A stretch of 64,000 nt of DNA from Deltaproteobacteria bacterium (GCA_021781535.1 JAJXWO010000001.1:124001-188000); one strand, 5' to 3'. Counted from the stretch's first letter, positions 7,631 to 19,870 are shown. Numbers and translations are program-made. Notes: generated by a model from the sequence alone, not told the origin.

Positions 7631-7671
7631 ACACCACACATGTTCTCTTGCCGTGATCATGAGTTTGGGCG

Positions 7672-7866
7672 TCAGCAACTTTCCATTTCGATCTGTTCCA
7701 GTAATGCCAGTGCCGGCTGGTCATCATACTGCTCGAAGAGCTCCCTGATATTGTTGATATAGGAATGGATCAGGAACAGCTCGTCGAGTTCACAATGGTG
7801 ACATGGTTGTATGCAACTTTGTTGCCGTATTTGAAGCACTTGTGGGATTTCAAACGATAACGCCAC
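7672..7866 (-). CDS. Possible small protein downstream of pabBC
   Basis: A 64-codon frame starts with GTG inside the pabBC 3' end and overlaps it by 17 bases. The peptide has three Cys near the middle ([13 protein letters not shown]) and an acidic helical end. No good ribosome site is seen. It could be a translationally coupled small protein or chance. Confidence 0.3.
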   Translation of the reverse strand: MALSFEIPQVLQIRQQSCIQPCHHCELDELFLIHSYINNIRELFEQYDDQPALALLEQIEMESC

Positions 7867-9592
7867 GTCGCCACCCGCGCACCGAATTGATCAGCCAGAG
7901 ATCCTCAACCCGCTTCAGATCGGCGGGATAGAGAATGCTCTCCACAATTATGCCCTGTTCAAGCAGCTCCTGCCGCAGCAGCCCCGGCAGCAGGCCGCAG
8001 GTGAGCGGGGGTGTCACAAGCCGCCCTTCCAGTTTTACAACCAGATTATGATAACTCCCCTCTGTCAACTGGCCATGCTCATTACGCAGCAGCACGTCGT
8101 CACAATCGGGACGGCTTGTCCGGGCGGTGTCGAGCGACTCTCTCCGCGTGGTTTTGTGGTACCGCATGATATCGGTTGACTCGACCTTTATAGAGCTGAG
8201 GCCGATTCGCAGCAGTGCACTGCTTTCCGGCAACGGTTCTGACGAGATAGCAAGAGTGGCGTCTGCCGAGAGGAGAAGGCGCACCTTGCACAGGCCGGGG
8301 GTTTGGGCGGCATGATCTGAAAGCGCCTGTCGTACCTTATCCCGATCACAATAAAAACCAAAATATTCAGCTGAATCTGCCAGGCGGGTTATGTGTTGAT
8401 CCAGGAGAGTGTAGGCGCCGTTCTCCAGCCGCAACGATTCGATCAAGCGTACATCATCGTCCCGGCGCTTGATAAATGACCCCTTGCTCAAACATTCGGC
8501 ATATTCCAGTGACGCCTTCGAATCCCAGGTAACAGCACTTCCAACCCCCATCGTCACGGTGTTTGAGTGTGAGTCATGCAGCAAGGTGCGAATGGCCACT
8601 GAAAAAAAAGCTTCACCACCGGGGGCTACACAGCCAATTGCCCCGCAGTAGACCCCGCGTGGCGCGTTTTCAAGTTCGGCAATTATTTCCATGCTGCGCC
8701 GTTTCGGAGCTCCGGTTACCGACCCGCACGGGAACAGGGCTCTGAAAATGCCGGTCAAAGTTATGCCTGGACGGAGTTGCGCAGAAATAGTGGAGGTCAT
8801 CTGGTGGACGGTCGGATACGTTTCCACTTCGAAGAGAGATGCTACGTTTACGGAGCCGGTCTCGGCCACAATACCGAGATCGTTGCGCAGCAGGTCAACG
8901 ATCATGAGGTTCTCGGCTCTTTCCTTGGGGCTGTTGCGGAGTTGCCTGATGGCGGCACGATCTTCTCCTGCCCAGCGACCGCGCTGCACGGTGCCTTTCA
9001 TGGGACGGGTGGTAATAGTGCCATCCTTCAATGAAAAAAACAGCTCCGGCGAAGCCGAAAGGATGGTGAAGCGGCCAATGTCCAGGTATGCACAAAATGG
9101 GGCCTGTTGCGCCGTGCCAATTCGCGCGTACACATCATGCAGATTTCCTGAGAAAGTCCCCTGCAGGGTGAAGGTGTGATTTACCTGATAACAGTCACCA
9201 GCGGCTATGTAATCGTGGATGCGCTCTATTTCCCCCGCATACTCTGCCAAGCTTTTCCGTGCTTCAAGGGATACTTCCGCTGGTGAGGCACAAAGTCCCT
9301 CGCCGGCCGCCACGCTGTGCCGTTCCCGGAAGAGGGCAAACCAGGCGAGCGGCAGGCCTTCAAGCGGTGGAGTAGAGGGGAGATCCGGATTTAGTGCGGA
9401 AGCCGCTTCGTAGGCAACGAAGCCGACCGCATACAGGCCGTCTGCTGCAGCTTGTTCTGTCTGGGCCAGAATAGTGACGACCTCGTGGATGCGAGTCGCC
9501 ACAACAGTCTTGACGTAGCCGCCGAAACGCCATGAAGAAGCAAAACTCCCTCCACCGAAGGCGTCCAATCTGATTGTGGGAGAATCGGCCAT
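7850..9592 (-). CDS. pabB: Aminodeoxychorismate synthase component I fused to aminodeoxychorismate lyase (PabB-PabC)
   Basis: This bifunctional enzyme of the p-aminobenzoate branch of folate synthesis converts chorismate to aminodeoxychorismate and then to PABA plus pyruvate. The 580-residue product has a chorismate-binding domain (about 100-365) with MKGT, LRNDLG and the CGSVTGAPK signature, followed from about residue 375 by a class IV PLP aminotransferase-type lyase domain with [10 protein letters not shown] and [10 protein letters not shown]. This fusion is common in delta-type proteobacteria. The ATG at 9592 is the first in frame. No amidotransferase (PabA) lies beside it on this strand. 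The GATase at 6.9 kb is not of PabA type by its motifs. Confidence 0.93.
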   Translation of the reverse strand: MADSPTIRLDAFGGGSFASSWRFGGYVKTVVATRIHEVVTILAQTEQAAADGLYAVGFVAYEAASALNPDLPSTPPLEGLPLAWFALFRERHSVAAGEGLCASPAEVSLEARKSLAEYAGEIERIHDYIAAGDCYQVNHTFTLQGTFSGNLHDVYARIGTAQQAPFCAYLDIGRFTILSASPELFFSLKDGTITTRPMKGTVQRGRWAGEDRAAIRQLRNSPKERAENLMIVDLLRNDLGIVAETGSVNVASLFEVETYPTVHQMTSTISAQLRPGITLTGIFRALFPCGSVTGAPKRRSMEIIAELENAPRGVYCGAIGCVAPGGEAFFSVAIRTLLHDSHSNTVTMGVGSAVTWDSKASLEYAECLSKGSFIKRRDDDVRLIESLRLENGAYTLLDQHITRLADSAEYFGFYCDRDKVRQALSDHAAQTPGLCKVRLLLSADATLAISSEPLPESSALLRIGLSSIKVESTDIMRYHKTTRRESLDTARTSRPDCDDVLLRNEHGQLTEGSYHNLVVKLEGRLVTPPLTCGLLPGLLRQELLEQGIIVESILYPADLKRVEDLWLINSVRGWRRGVIV

Positions 9593-9802
9593 AGGTTAAT
9601 TTCCACACTTTCTGTATTCTGTAGACCTGACCCTTTTACTTGCTTTTACTAAGACAAGTGCTACACTTTTATACAGGTGAAATGATTCTTCCTGTAACAT
9701 CTTTTGGATATTAAGGCGCGCCTTGATCTGCCACAATGCGACAATAGTACTGAATAGCCCTGACCCCTCTGTATTCCCTCGGTCAGATCCGGCCGAAGCC
9801 TG

Positions 9803-10495
9803 TCAGCCCTGCTTCATGTAGGCAACTATACTCTCCACATGAATTGCAGTCGTATTCAAAAACGGGATGCCGAATTCGCTCTTATCGAGGATCAGCGGCA
9901 ATTCCGTGCAGCCGAGAATTACCCCGTCGATCCTTTCCGTGGCTATCATGCGTTCGATAACCGCCAGCAACCCTTTTTTTGTCTCGTCAGTAATAATGCC
10001 GAGCTCAATTTCGGTCATCAGCTTGCCATGGATAAAGTCCTGGTCAGCTGTTGGAGGCACTACAACGGAGATATCCTGTTTTGAAAATTGCGGTGAAAAA
10101 AAGTTGGTCTGCATGGTGAATTTTGTCCCCAACAGCCCTACTTTTTTCAGCGCCAGTTCCTTTGATTTATCACATGTCGCCGTGACAATGCTCAGCAATG
10201 GGATGGGTGACTTTGTCTGAACCTCGTCAAAAACGATATGCGGCGTGTTGGCTGATATTACGGCAAAATCTGCGCCAGCTCGATGCAGCGCCTTGATCTT
10301 TGCGACCAGCAGATAAATAAGGCTACTCCATTCCTTCCTGGAGACGAGCGTAAGCACCTCTTCGATGTTGACGCTATAGATAATGATTTCCGGGGCAGCT
10401 AAACTCCCATCCGTTCTGAACGCTTTGATAATGCTTTTATAATAATCTACCGTTGATTCTGGGCCAAGACCGCCGATAATGCCGATTTGTTTCAC
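9803..10495 (-). CDS. Aspartate/glutamate racemase family protein
   Basis: The 230-residue product begins KQIGIIGGLGPESTVDYY, the classic opening of Asp/Glu racemases. The second catalytic cysteine is present in LGCTELPLIL, but the first site reads ISANTPH, where aspartate racemases have CNTAH. The missing first Cys may mean one-sided chemistry, as in broad-specificity members that use Thr and Cys. The start is a GTG at 10495 with CAGGAG upstream; the frame remains open for another 37 codons without a better start. It stands alone, convergent with nothing, 200 bases downstream of the pabBC start on the same strand. Confidence 0.8.
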   Translation of the reverse strand: MKQIGIIGGLGPESTVDYYKSIIKAFRTDGSLAAPEIIIYSVNIEEVLTLVSRKEWSSLIYLLVAKIKALHRAGADFAVISANTPHIVFDEVQTKSPIPLLSIVTATCDKSKELALKKVGLLGTKFTMQTNFFSPQFSKQDISVVVPPTADQDFIHGKLMTEIELGIITDETKKGLLAVIERMIATERIDGVILGCTELPLILDKSEFGIPFLNTTAIHVESIVAYMKQG

Positions 10496-11105
10496 GGTGG
10501 TACTCCTGTTGTTAGTAGTTTTGCTGGGGGAGCGTAAGTTTGTCAAATGTATAACTCGTTGTTGACCAGCCCCGCGCGCACGCGCGTGAACCGGTGATCT
10601 TCCCAAATGGAATACTTATCCTGTGAAATACATAAATACAGCTATCTAATACCACATTAAGTGCCGTTTAAAAAGACCAACTTCGGCCAATTAAAATTAT
10701 CAGTTGAAAGTTAAGATTCGAAATCCCTGCCGTTAAGCTTGAAGCACCGGGCATCATTTATGGGTTTATTTTTTACGCCTGATTTCAGATGAAAACTATT
10801 TACAATCCCCAGATCTACTCGCTCGCCGTACTAAGTGCCCAGTATCAATCATCATATACAGATATCCTTCGCATCAAATTTCATGGATTCTGCAAACCTA
10901 TTAGCAGAATTAACAGGCGATACGGGACTGTCGGGGGGAAACAAGAGCAGCATTAGACAGTAGATGCGTGATTTGCACTCTGACTATTTCCCGAGCATCA
11001 CATCAATTTCTGCTAAAAGTTACGGCAGTATGAACTCTGGCGCTTGAATCACAAATTCAAACACCCTGTTTTAACAGCATATTTTTTTAGCGGTACATTG
11101 GCACT

Positions 11106-11129
11106 CGTTATGTAATAACGGATATAACG
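11106..11129. promoter_or_regulatory. ModE-box-like palindrome 1
   Basis: CGTTATGT-N8-ATATAACG has the 8-8-8 layout of the E. coli ModE operator (CGTTATAT-N8-ACATAACG). Flanking bases extend it to TCGTTAT...ATAACGA. It lies about 260 bases before the porin gene and upstream of the Mop relic. Confidence 0.7.
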
Positions 11130-11199
11130 ATCATAAGTAACCTCAGTCTTACCGGGCATCAATCAATACGTGAATAATACAAAAAACAGGGAGGCAGGC

Positions 11200-11256
11200 A
11201 TGCCTGCCTGCACCCTGTTTAAGGATTCAAGCGTCATTATTGGCGTCGACTTATAA
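11200..11256 (+). pseudogene. 3' relic of a molybdate-binding (Mop/TOBE) domain gene
   Basis: From 11206 the frame reads ACTLFKDSSVIIGVDL then stop. The same residues, ACTLFKASSVIIGVS, end the modE gene at 13.5 kb, and the DNA is about 85 percent identical over 45 bases. The match ends abruptly at 11204, where the palindrome GCAGGCATGCCTGC begins. It is the tail of a lost Mop-domain or ModE-like gene. Confidence 0.75.
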
Positions 11257-11290
11257 AGTTAAAGGATATTGTCTCTTTTTTGTTGTTTAT

Positions 11291-11314
11291 CGTTATGTGG
11301 ATTGTTATGTAACG
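11291..11314. promoter_or_regulatory. ModE-box-like palindrome 2, just upstream of the porin gene
   Basis: CGTTATGT-N8-ATGTAACG keeps the same 8-8-8 layout with two differences from a perfect inverted repeat. It is 72 bases before the porin ATG, a position expected for a repressor site over the promoter. Confidence 0.6.
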
Positions 11315-11386
11315 TCTGTGAACGATTGATTTGTCTTTGGTGGTGTACACGCAATTTTGCAGGTCAAAAAAGGGGAGGAGAGCGTT

Positions 11387-12655
11387 ATGAAGAAATTTGT
11401 TGTGGCAGCAGGGATGGTGGTGGTTGCAGGCCAAAGTGGAATGGCGTCTGCCAGGAGCCTGGAAGATGTGCTGAAAGAAAAAGGAGTGATCTCCGAGGCC
11501 GATTACAAGGAAGTGCTCAAGAGCAAGCCGCTAAATTACAAAATCGGCAAGGGATTTACCTTCACCTCAGCTGATGAGAAATACCAGCTCTCACTGGGCG
11601 GACGGCTGCAGACCCGTCTCAGTGTGATTGATTCCGACAACACCACTCCCGCTAACCCCACATCAAGCAAGTGGGAAGTGAAGCGCATGAAATTATGGAT
11701 GACCGGCTACGCCTATACCAAGGACCTCACCTACCTGCTCCAGGTCGACTTTGCCAACTCCGGCAAGGCCCAAATGTTTGAACATGGCTACCTGAACTAC
11801 CGGTTGCTTGACGAAGTGCAAATCCTTGCCGGACAGACCAAGGTGCCGTTTGGCCGACAGTGGCTGAACTCCTCTGGGTCGCAGCAGTTCGTCGACCGCT
11901 CAGCAGCCTCGGACGCCTTCCGCCCCGGTTATGACGTCGGCGCCAAACTCCACGGCGATATTGCCAAAGGAGTCGCAACGTACGAATTCGGTGTTTACGG
12001 CGGTGCCGGCCAGAGTGCGACCCGGGCTGCCAATGGTGACACGACCGCCAACGCCATTGCCGCCCGGGTGACCTTTAACCCGTTCGGCGCCATGCCCTAC
12101 TCGGAAGGAGACCTGGCAAACAGTCCGAAGCCGCTCCTGTCCGTCGGCGCCAACTACTACGGCAACGTCCTTAAAAAGACCGGCGCGACCACCGCCAGCG
12201 CCACCGGACTGGAAACCACCAACATTACCCTCGCCGGCGCCACCGGCTGGCTCGGTCAAGGGGCCTCGACGTTTTCAACCAATGAAAAGATTGCTGTTGA
12301 TACATGGGGTTTCGATGCCGCCTTCAAATGGCACGGTTTCTCGTCACAGGCGGAATATCTGGTCGGCGAGGCAGACGGAAAAACGAGCAGTAAGATGCTC
12401 CGTGCCGAAGGCTTCTACGCACAGGCCGGCTACTGCATCATTCCGAAAACACTGGAAGCTGCTATCCGCTACTCCTATATCGATCCGAACCGGAGTAAGG
12501 TCAATGACCTGAGGACCGACATCCAGGGGGCGCTGTCGTACTACTTCAATATGCATAACCTGAAGCTCCAGGGAGACGTCACCGACACTCACGACCAGAG
12601 TAAAGGCGGCGCCGACGACATGACCTACCGGCTTCAGGCCCAGATCATCTTCTAG
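11387..12655 (+). CDS. OprP/OprO-type outer-membrane porin
   Basis: The 422-residue precursor has a Sec signal peptide (MKKFVVAAGMVVVAGQSGMASA) and a short coiled N-terminal segment (LEDVLKEKGVISEADYKEVL), followed by a 16-strand-type barrel of the phosphate-selective porin O/P family. Landmarks are GGRLQTRLSV, VKRMKLWMTGYAYTKDLTY, AGQTKVPFGRQWLNSSG and a terminal Phe, the usual outer-membrane assembly signal. GGGGAGGAG precedes the ATG. The family usually takes up phosphate or other oxyanions. With ModE-like boxes upstream and modE next, uptake of molybdate across the outer membrane is a reasonable inference. The frame upstream of 11387 is leader. Confidence 0.85.
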   Translation: MKKFVVAAGMVVVAGQSGMASARSLEDVLKEKGVISEADYKEVLKSKPLNYKIGKGFTFTSADEKYQLSLGGRLQTRLSVIDSDNTTPANPTSSKWEVKRMKLWMTGYAYTKDLTYLLQVDFANSGKAQMFEHGYLNYRLLDEVQILAGQTKVPFGRQWLNSSGSQQFVDRSAASDAFRPGYDVGAKLHGDIAKGVATYEFGVYGGAGQSATRAANGDTTANAIAARVTFNPFGAMPYSEGDLANSPKPLLSVGANYYGNVLKKTGATTASATGLETTNITLAGATGWLGQGASTFSTNEKIAVDTWGFDAAFKWHGFSSQAEYLVGEADGKTSSKMLRAEGFYAQAGYCIIPKTLEAAIRYSYIDPNRSKVNDLRTDIQGALSYYFNMHNLKLQGDVTDTHDQSKGGADDMTYRLQAQIIF

Positions 12656-12753
12656 ATCACCAAAGTGGTGGTCGCAGCTTGTTCTGGCCCGGCTATTGCG
12701 GTATAATTGCTGCGAACTGAGAGAATGCAAAAAAATCAAGTGATGGGAGCAAG

Positions 12754-13560
12754 ATGGGCAAAACAGGAACGGTAGAACTTGACGCCAGTCTCTGGTTTAC
12801 CAGGGCAGAGAGTAGATTTCTGGGGGGGGACCGCATCAACCTGCTGGAAAAGATCGACGAGCTGGGGTCGATCACCAGGGCCGCCAAAGCCGTCGGCATC
12901 AGTTACAAGACCGCCTGGGATACGGTCAACCTGATCAACAACCTGGCGGAAAAGCCGCTGGTGGATCGTTTGACCGGTGGCAAAGGGGGCGGTGGCACCA
13001 GTCTCACCGCCGAAGGGAAAAAAATAATCGCGCAGTACAATACCATCCAGGAAGAGCATCGCAAATTCCTGGACAATCTGGAAAACAGGCTCGGCGACAC
13101 CGGGAGCCTGTACAAGTTCTTGCGGAGGATATCCATGAAAGTCAGTGCACGCAACACATTTTCAGGAAGTGTTTCCAAGATCACCAAAGGCGCAGTTAAT
13201 GCGGAAGTAACCCTTTCACTCAAAGGTGGTGTCCCCCTGACAGCCGTCGTCACCAATGGTGCCATCGACAATCTGGGGCTCAGTACCGGCAATGAGGCCT
13301 ACGCCATCGTCAAGGCCAGTTCCGTCATCATCGGTACCGACCTGCATGACGCCAAGCTCAGTGCCCGCAATATTTTCTGCGGAACCATTACCAAGATCAT
13401 CGAGGGACCGGTCAATACCGAGGTGGATGTTGAAATCGGCGGCGGCAACACCGTCAGCGCCGTCATTACCCATGACAGTGCCAAGCGTCTTGAACTGAAG
13501 GTCGGTGGTCACGCCTGCACCCTGTTCAAGGCATCAAGCGTCATCATCGGCGTCAGCTGA
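12754..13560 (+). CDS. modE: Molybdate-responsive transcriptional regulator ModE
   Basis: ModE binds molybdate and controls molybdate uptake and molybdoenzyme genes. The 268-residue product has an N-terminal winged helix-turn-helix (LLEKIDELGSITRAAKAVGISYKTAWDTV, about 25-55) and then two tandem Mop/TOBE domains, each with SARNxFxGxVxKI and ending in KASSVIIG. This is the full-length two-Mop form. GGGAGCAAG precedes the ATG, and a strong terminator follows the stop. It lies 98 bases after the porin gene. Two ModE-box-like sites upstream of the porin and one upstream of modD suggest that it controls both sides of its own locus. Confidence 0.95.
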   Translation: MGKTGTVELDASLWFTRAESRFLGGDRINLLEKIDELGSITRAAKAVGISYKTAWDTVNLINNLAEKPLVDRLTGGKGGGGTSLTAEGKKIIAQYNTIQEEHRKFLDNLENRLGDTGSLYKFLRRISMKVSARNTFSGSVSKITKGAVNAEVTLSLKGGVPLTAVVTNGAIDNLGLSTGNEAYAIVKASSVIIGTDLHDAKLSARNIFCGTITKIIEGPVNTEVDVEIGGGNTVSAVITHDSAKRLELKVGGHACTLFKASSVIIGVS

Positions 13561-13568
13561 TAGTAGAT

Positions 13569-13600
13569 AAAGGGACATCAATGGTGCTGTCCCTTTTTTG
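13569..13600 (+). terminator. Intrinsic terminator after modE
   Basis: The stem AAAGGGACA (13569-13577) / TGTCCCTTT (13588-13596) is followed by TTT. It separates the porin-modE transcript from modDABC. Confidence 0.8.
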
Positions 13601-13608
13601 AGGTGCAT

Positions 13609-13632
13609 CGTTGTATTGTTTAAACTATAACG
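13609..13632. promoter_or_regulatory. ModE-box-like palindrome 3, upstream of modD
   Basis: CGTTGTAT-N8-CTATAACG has the same 8-8-8 layout as the two sites upstream of the porin. It lies 20 bases before the modD ATG, placing it across the promoter or start region of modDABC. Confidence 0.7.
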
Positions 13633-13651
13633 AATCACGGAAAGGGGTTAT

Positions 13652-15282
<1,631 letters not shown>

Positions 15283-15295
15283 CGGGTACCTGACC

Positions 15296-15973
15296 ATGTT
15301 CCTCGAGAGCGGCGACCTTCAGGCCATACTCCTTACTGTAAGACTCGCAACCATTGTTACTGCCATTTTGCTGGTGGTCGGTACTCCCATTGCCTGGTGG
15401 CTCGCCCGATCCCGCTCCTGGTGGAAAGGGCCGATCGGTGCCGTTGTCGCGCTGCCGCTGGTGCTGCCGCCGTCGGTGCTCGGATTCTACCTGCTGTTGG
15501 CCATGGGGCCGTACGGGCCGGTGGGGCACCTGACGCGTGCCATGGGGATCGGTGCGTTGCCCTTTACCTTCTGGGGGCTGGTGCTGGCATCGGTCTTTTA
15601 TTCGCTGCCGTTCATGGTGCAGCCGCTCCAGAATGCCTTTGAAGCGGTCGGGGACCGTCCCCTGGAAGTCGCCGCAACCCTGCGCTCTTCACCGCTGGAT
15701 ACATTCTTCACCGTCGTCCTCCCCATGGCGCTGCCCGGCTATCTCACCGCGTCGATTCTGACCTTTGCCCATACGGTCGGAGAATTTGGCGTGGTGCTGA
15801 TGATCGGCGGCAACATCCCCGGTAGCACCCGCGTCGCTTCGGTGCAGATCTATGATCATGTGGAAGCGCTGGAGTATGGCCAGGCGCACCGTCTGGCCGC
15901 GGTCATGCTGATATTCTCGTTTCTGGTGCTGCTGGCGATCTACGCCTGGCGCCCCGCCACCCGGAAAGGATAA
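15296..15973 (+). CDS. modB: Molybdate ABC transporter permease ModB
   Basis: ModB is the inner-membrane channel of the molybdate importer. The 225-residue product has about five transmembrane helices. The EAA-type cytoplasmic loop is visible as [35 protein letters not shown], and the family signature [15 protein letters not shown] follows. It starts 14 bases after modA, with a weak ribosome site, and ends three bases before modC, consistent with coupled translation. Confidence 0.95.
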   Translation: MFLESGDLQAILLTVRLATIVTAILLVVGTPIAWWLARSRSWWKGPIGAVVALPLVLPPSVLGFYLLLAMGPYGPVGHLTRAMGIGALPFTFWGLVLASVFYSLPFMVQPLQNAFEAVGDRPLEVAATLRSSPLDTFFTVVLPMALPGYLTASILTFAHTVGEFGVVLMIGGNIPGSTRVASVQIYDHVEALEYGQAHRLAAVMLIFSFLVLLAIYAWRPATRKG

Positions 15974-15976
15974 GGC

Positions 15977-17047
15977 ATGGATCGGATCACGGCACGCTTT
16001 TGCCTTAATTGGCCTGGATTCACCCTTAACCTGGATCTGAACCTGCCCGGACGCGGGGTAACCGCCATCTTTGGCCAGTCCGGCTCCGGCAAGACAACGC
16101 TGCTCCGCTGCATAGCCGGGCTGGAGCGGGCAGAACACGGATTTCTGACATTCAAGGGGGAGGTCTGGCAGGATGACAGGATGTTTCTGCCGACCCACAA
16201 GCGCCCCCTGGGGTATGTGTTCCAGGAAGCGAGCCTCTTTCCACACCTCTCCGTGCTCGGAAACCTGCGGTACGGGTTAACGCGATCAAAAGCGGAGCAG
16301 AACATCAGCCTGGATCAGGCGATAGAACTGCTCGGGATAGGCGCCCTGCTGGAACGAAAGCCGGAGCGGCTCTCCGGTGGTGAGCGGCAGCGGGTCGGCA
16401 TCGCCAGGGCGCTGGCCGTATCGCCCCGGATCCTGCTGATGGACGAGCCGCTGGCTGCCCTTGATCTGGCGCGTAAACAGGAAATTCTCCCCTATCTGGA
16501 ACGGCTGCGCGATGAGCTGGAAATCCCGGTCCTGTACGTTACCCACTCGCCCGATGAGGTGGGTCGCCTGGCCAATTATCTGGTGGCGCTGGAAGCCGGC
16601 GCTGTTGCGGCACAGGGGCCGCTTGCCGAGACCCTGGCGCGCATCGATCTCCCAATCCGGCTCGGAGAAGAGCGGGGCGTGATACTGGAAGGGATCGTGG
16701 CAGAGCGCGATGAGCGGTGGCACCTGGAACGGGTGGAATTTCCGGGCGGTGCCCTCTGGATGCGGGATCGTGGACTTCCCATGGGGAGCCCCGTCCGGGT
16801 GCGGATTCCCTCGGGAGGGATAAGCCTGAGTCTTGAAGAGCAGCACGGCAGCAGCATTCTCAATATGCTGGCGGGAGAGGTTGAATCGATCGGAAACGAC
16901 GATCATCCTGCCCATTCTCTGGTACGGGTCAAAATTGGCGAGTCCGTGCTGCTGGCCCGAATTACGAAACGGTCGGAGGCTGCGTTATCGCTCAAACCGG
17001 GCCTGCGGGTGTGGGCACAGGTCAAATCGGTGGCCGTCATGGAATGA
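15977..17047 (+). CDS. modC: Molybdate ABC transporter ATP-binding protein ModC
   Basis: ModC powers molybdate import. The 356-residue product has Walker A FGQSGSGKTT (about residue 34-43), Q-loop FQEASLF, the ABC signature LSGGERQR, Walker B ILLMDEPLAALD and the switch His in VTHSPDEV. A C-terminal TOBE/Mop domain (about 290-355, SILNMLAGEVESIGNDD...) would bind oxyanion. AAAGGA precedes the ATG. It is the last gene of modDABC; no clear terminator follows before the nifH promoter region. Confidence 0.96.
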   Translation: MDRITARFCLNWPGFTLNLDLNLPGRGVTAIFGQSGSGKTTLLRCIAGLERAEHGFLTFKGEVWQDDRMFLPTHKRPLGYVFQEASLFPHLSVLGNLRYGLTRSKAEQNISLDQAIELLGIGALLERKPERLSGGERQRVGIARALAVSPRILLMDEPLAALDLARKQEILPYLERLRDELEIPVLYVTHSPDEVGRLANYLVALEAGAVAAQGPLAETLARIDLPIRLGEERGVILEGIVAERDERWHLERVEFPGGALWMRDRGLPMGSPVRVRIPSGGISLSLEEQHGSSILNMLAGEVESIGNDDHPAHSLVRVKIGESVLLARITKRSEAALSLKPGLRVWAQVKSVAVME

Positions 17048-17229
17048 ATCGGAAGTATCCATTCTGCCATTTGTAGACCCCTCTGTTTTTTTTGTCTACG
17101 CCGGGCTGATTAATTTTACGGCACCTGCCTGCGCTACTGGCGCACAACCCAATCAATCATCTCTCCTGAAACCGCTTCTTTTATAGGCAATAATTTATAA
17201 CATGCTAATAATATTGCATAAAATAATAT

Positions 17230-17245
17230 TGGCACGGCAAATGCT
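17230..17245 (+). promoter_or_regulatory. Sigma-54 promoter of nifHD
   Basis: TGGCAC-N5-ATGCT with correct spacing, 158 bases before the nifH ATG. AT-rich sequence directly upstream would help DNA bending by an activator. Confidence 0.88.
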
Positions 17246-17304
17246 TTAGAATCTGCATTCACCAACAAGCGATTTAACAGATGACAGAGTCAATATGAAT
17301 TTAA

Positions 17305-18270
<966 letters not shown>

Positions 18271-18278
18271 AAAACTAT

Positions 18279-18413
18279 TAAACACGGAGGCACAGAGTTC
18301 ACAGAGAAAGACGGAAACCAATTTTTGCTTTAAACCATAAATTTAAGGTTTTAGATTCTCTCCGTGTTCTCGCTTAAAAGCGCCTACTTTTGGTTGTGCC
18401 TCTGTGTTAAAAG
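18279..18413. repeat. Dispersed inverted-repeat element, copy 3 (between nifH and nifD)
   Basis: The left arm TAAACACGGAGGCACAGAG (18279-18297) is followed by CACAGAGAAAG. The right arm is split: TTCTCTCCGTGTTCT (about 18355-18369), then about 24 extra bases, then TGTGCCTCTGTGTTA (18396-18410). Because nifH and nifD share a promoter, the element is transcribed and would form a large hairpin between the two cistrons. Confidence 0.7.
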
Positions 18414-18424
18414 CGAGGTTTCCC

Positions 18425-19870
18425 ATGTCAGATAAAATAAAAAAAGTTGAAGGCATTACCAAGGAATCAACCCAGGCAATGATCGACAAGTCCCTGTCGG
18501 TGTACCCCGAGAAGGGAAGAAAGAAGCGCGCACCGCACCTGGCTCCCAACGACCAGAGTTCGGGAAGCGCCTGCGTTAAGTCAAACAAGAAAACTATTCC
18601 GGGTGTCATGAGTGCCCGTGGCTGTGCTTATGCGGGAGCCAAAGGGGTCGTCTGGGGGCCGATCCGCGATATGGTCCACGTTTCCCACGGTCCGGTCGGC
18701 TGCGGTTGGTACTCCTGGGGTACGCGCCGTAATCTGGTCACCGGTACCACCGGCGTCGATAAATTCGACATGCAGTTCACCTCCGACTTTCAGGAAAAAG
18801 ACATCGTCTACGGAGGCGACAAGAAATTGGCTGTTCTGCTCAAAGAGGCAAAAGAACTTTTCCCTCTGGCCAAGGGTATCTCGGTTCTCTCCGAATGTCC
18901 TGTCGGTCTGATCGGTGACGACATCAACTCTGTTGCCAAAAAATCGTCCGCGGAACTGGATATTCCGATTATTCCCTGCAACTGCGAAGGTTTCCGCGGC
19001 GTATCCCAGTCGCTCGGCCATCATATCTCCAATGACACCATCCGCGATTACATCATTGGCACCCGCGAGTTTGCCGAACCTTCCAGCCCCTATGACATCG
19101 CCCTTATCGGCGAATACAATATCGGCGGCGACGCCTGGTCGACCAAGCCGCTTCTTGAAGAGTGCGGCCTGAACGTCAAGGCTGTCTGGACCGGCGACGG
19201 CGAGATAGAGAAGATCGCCGCCACTCATACGGTTAAGCTCAACGTGATACACTGCTACCGTTCCATGAACTATATGTGCAAAGTCATGGAAGAGAAGTAC
19301 GGCATCCCCTGGATCGAACTCAACTTCTTCGGCCCGACCAAGATCAGGGAGAGCCTGCGCAAGCTTGCCGAACTATTCGACGACTCCATCAAGGAGAAGG
19401 TTGAGGCGGTTATCGCCAAGTACGACCCACAGATGCAGGCCGTGGTCGAACAGTACCGGCCGCGCCTGGAAGGGAAAACGGTGATGCTTTATGTCGGTGG
19501 TCTGCGTCCCCGCCATACCATCAACGCTTATGAGGATCTGGGAATGACCTGTGTTGGTTCCGGCTACGAATTCGCCCACGGCGATGACTATGACCGCACC
19601 GCTCCGGAAATGCCCGATGCCACAGTGGTGTACGATGACGTCACCGAGCTGGAGTTTGAAGAGTTTGCCGATGCCCTGAAGCCGGACCTTGTCGGCAGCG
19701 GAATCAAGGAGAAGTACCTGTTCCAGAAGATGGGAATACCGTTCCGGCAGATGCACAGCTGGGATTATTCCGGTCCTTACCACGGCTACAAGGGATTCCC
19801 GATCTTTGCCCGCGATATCGACATGGCGATCAACAGCCCGACATGGGAACTGGTAAAGGCACCGTTTTAG
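18425..19870 (+). CDS. nifD: Nitrogenase molybdenum-iron protein alpha chain NifD
   Basis: NifD carries FeMo-co and half of each P-cluster. The 481-residue product shows P-cluster Cys ligands in [23 protein letters not shown] and [12 protein letters not shown], the FeMo-co Cys in HCYRSMNY (Cys277, equal to Cys275 of Azotobacter), and the FeMo-co His in [13 protein letters not shown] (His444). All key residues are intact. The start is placed at 18425; the ribosome site is GCGAGGTTT. A terminator follows, and nifK is not next: it lies 3.7 kb further on, behind a helicase gene on the opposite strand. Confidence 0.99.
   Translation: MSDKIKKVEGITKESTQAMIDKSLSVYPEKGRKKRAPHLAPNDQSSGSACVKSNKKTIPGVMSARGCAYAGAKGVVWGPIRDMVHVSHGPVGCGWYSWGTRRNLVTGTTGVDKFDMQFTSDFQEKDIVYGGDKKLAVLLKEAKELFPLAKGISVLSECPVGLIGDDINSVAKKSSAELDIPIIPCNCEGFRGVSQSLGHHISNDTIRDYIIGTREFAEPSSPYDIALIGEYNIGGDAWSTKPLLEECGLNVKAVWTGDGEIEKIAATHTVKLNVIHCYRSMNYMCKVMEEKYGIPWIELNFFGPTKIRESLRKLAELFDDSIKEKVEAVIAKYDPQMQAVVEQYRPRLEGKTVMLYVGGLRPRHTINAYEDLGMTCVGSGYEFAHGDDYDRTAPEMPDATVVYDDVTELEFEEFADALKPDLVGSGIKEKYLFQKMGIPFRQMHSWDYSGPYHGYKGFPIFARDIDMAINSPTWELVKAPF

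Larger units (their letters stand above)
10496..11386. other. Long intergenic region before the porin gene
   Basis: About 890 bases without an intact gene. It is AT-rich from 10620 to 11200. Contents that can be named are two ModE-box-like palindromes (11106-11129 and 11291-11314) and the 3' relic of a molybdate-binding domain (11200-11256), each listed separately. The rest (10620-11090) shows no clear gene, repeat or RNA. Confidence 0.6.

Noticed and set aside
11099-11114. Sigma-54-like TGGCAC-N5-ATGTA upstream of the porin
   Set aside because: The -12 GC is GT, and the site overlaps the better-supported ModE-box-like palindrome at 11106-11129, which explains the ATGT and nearby bases.
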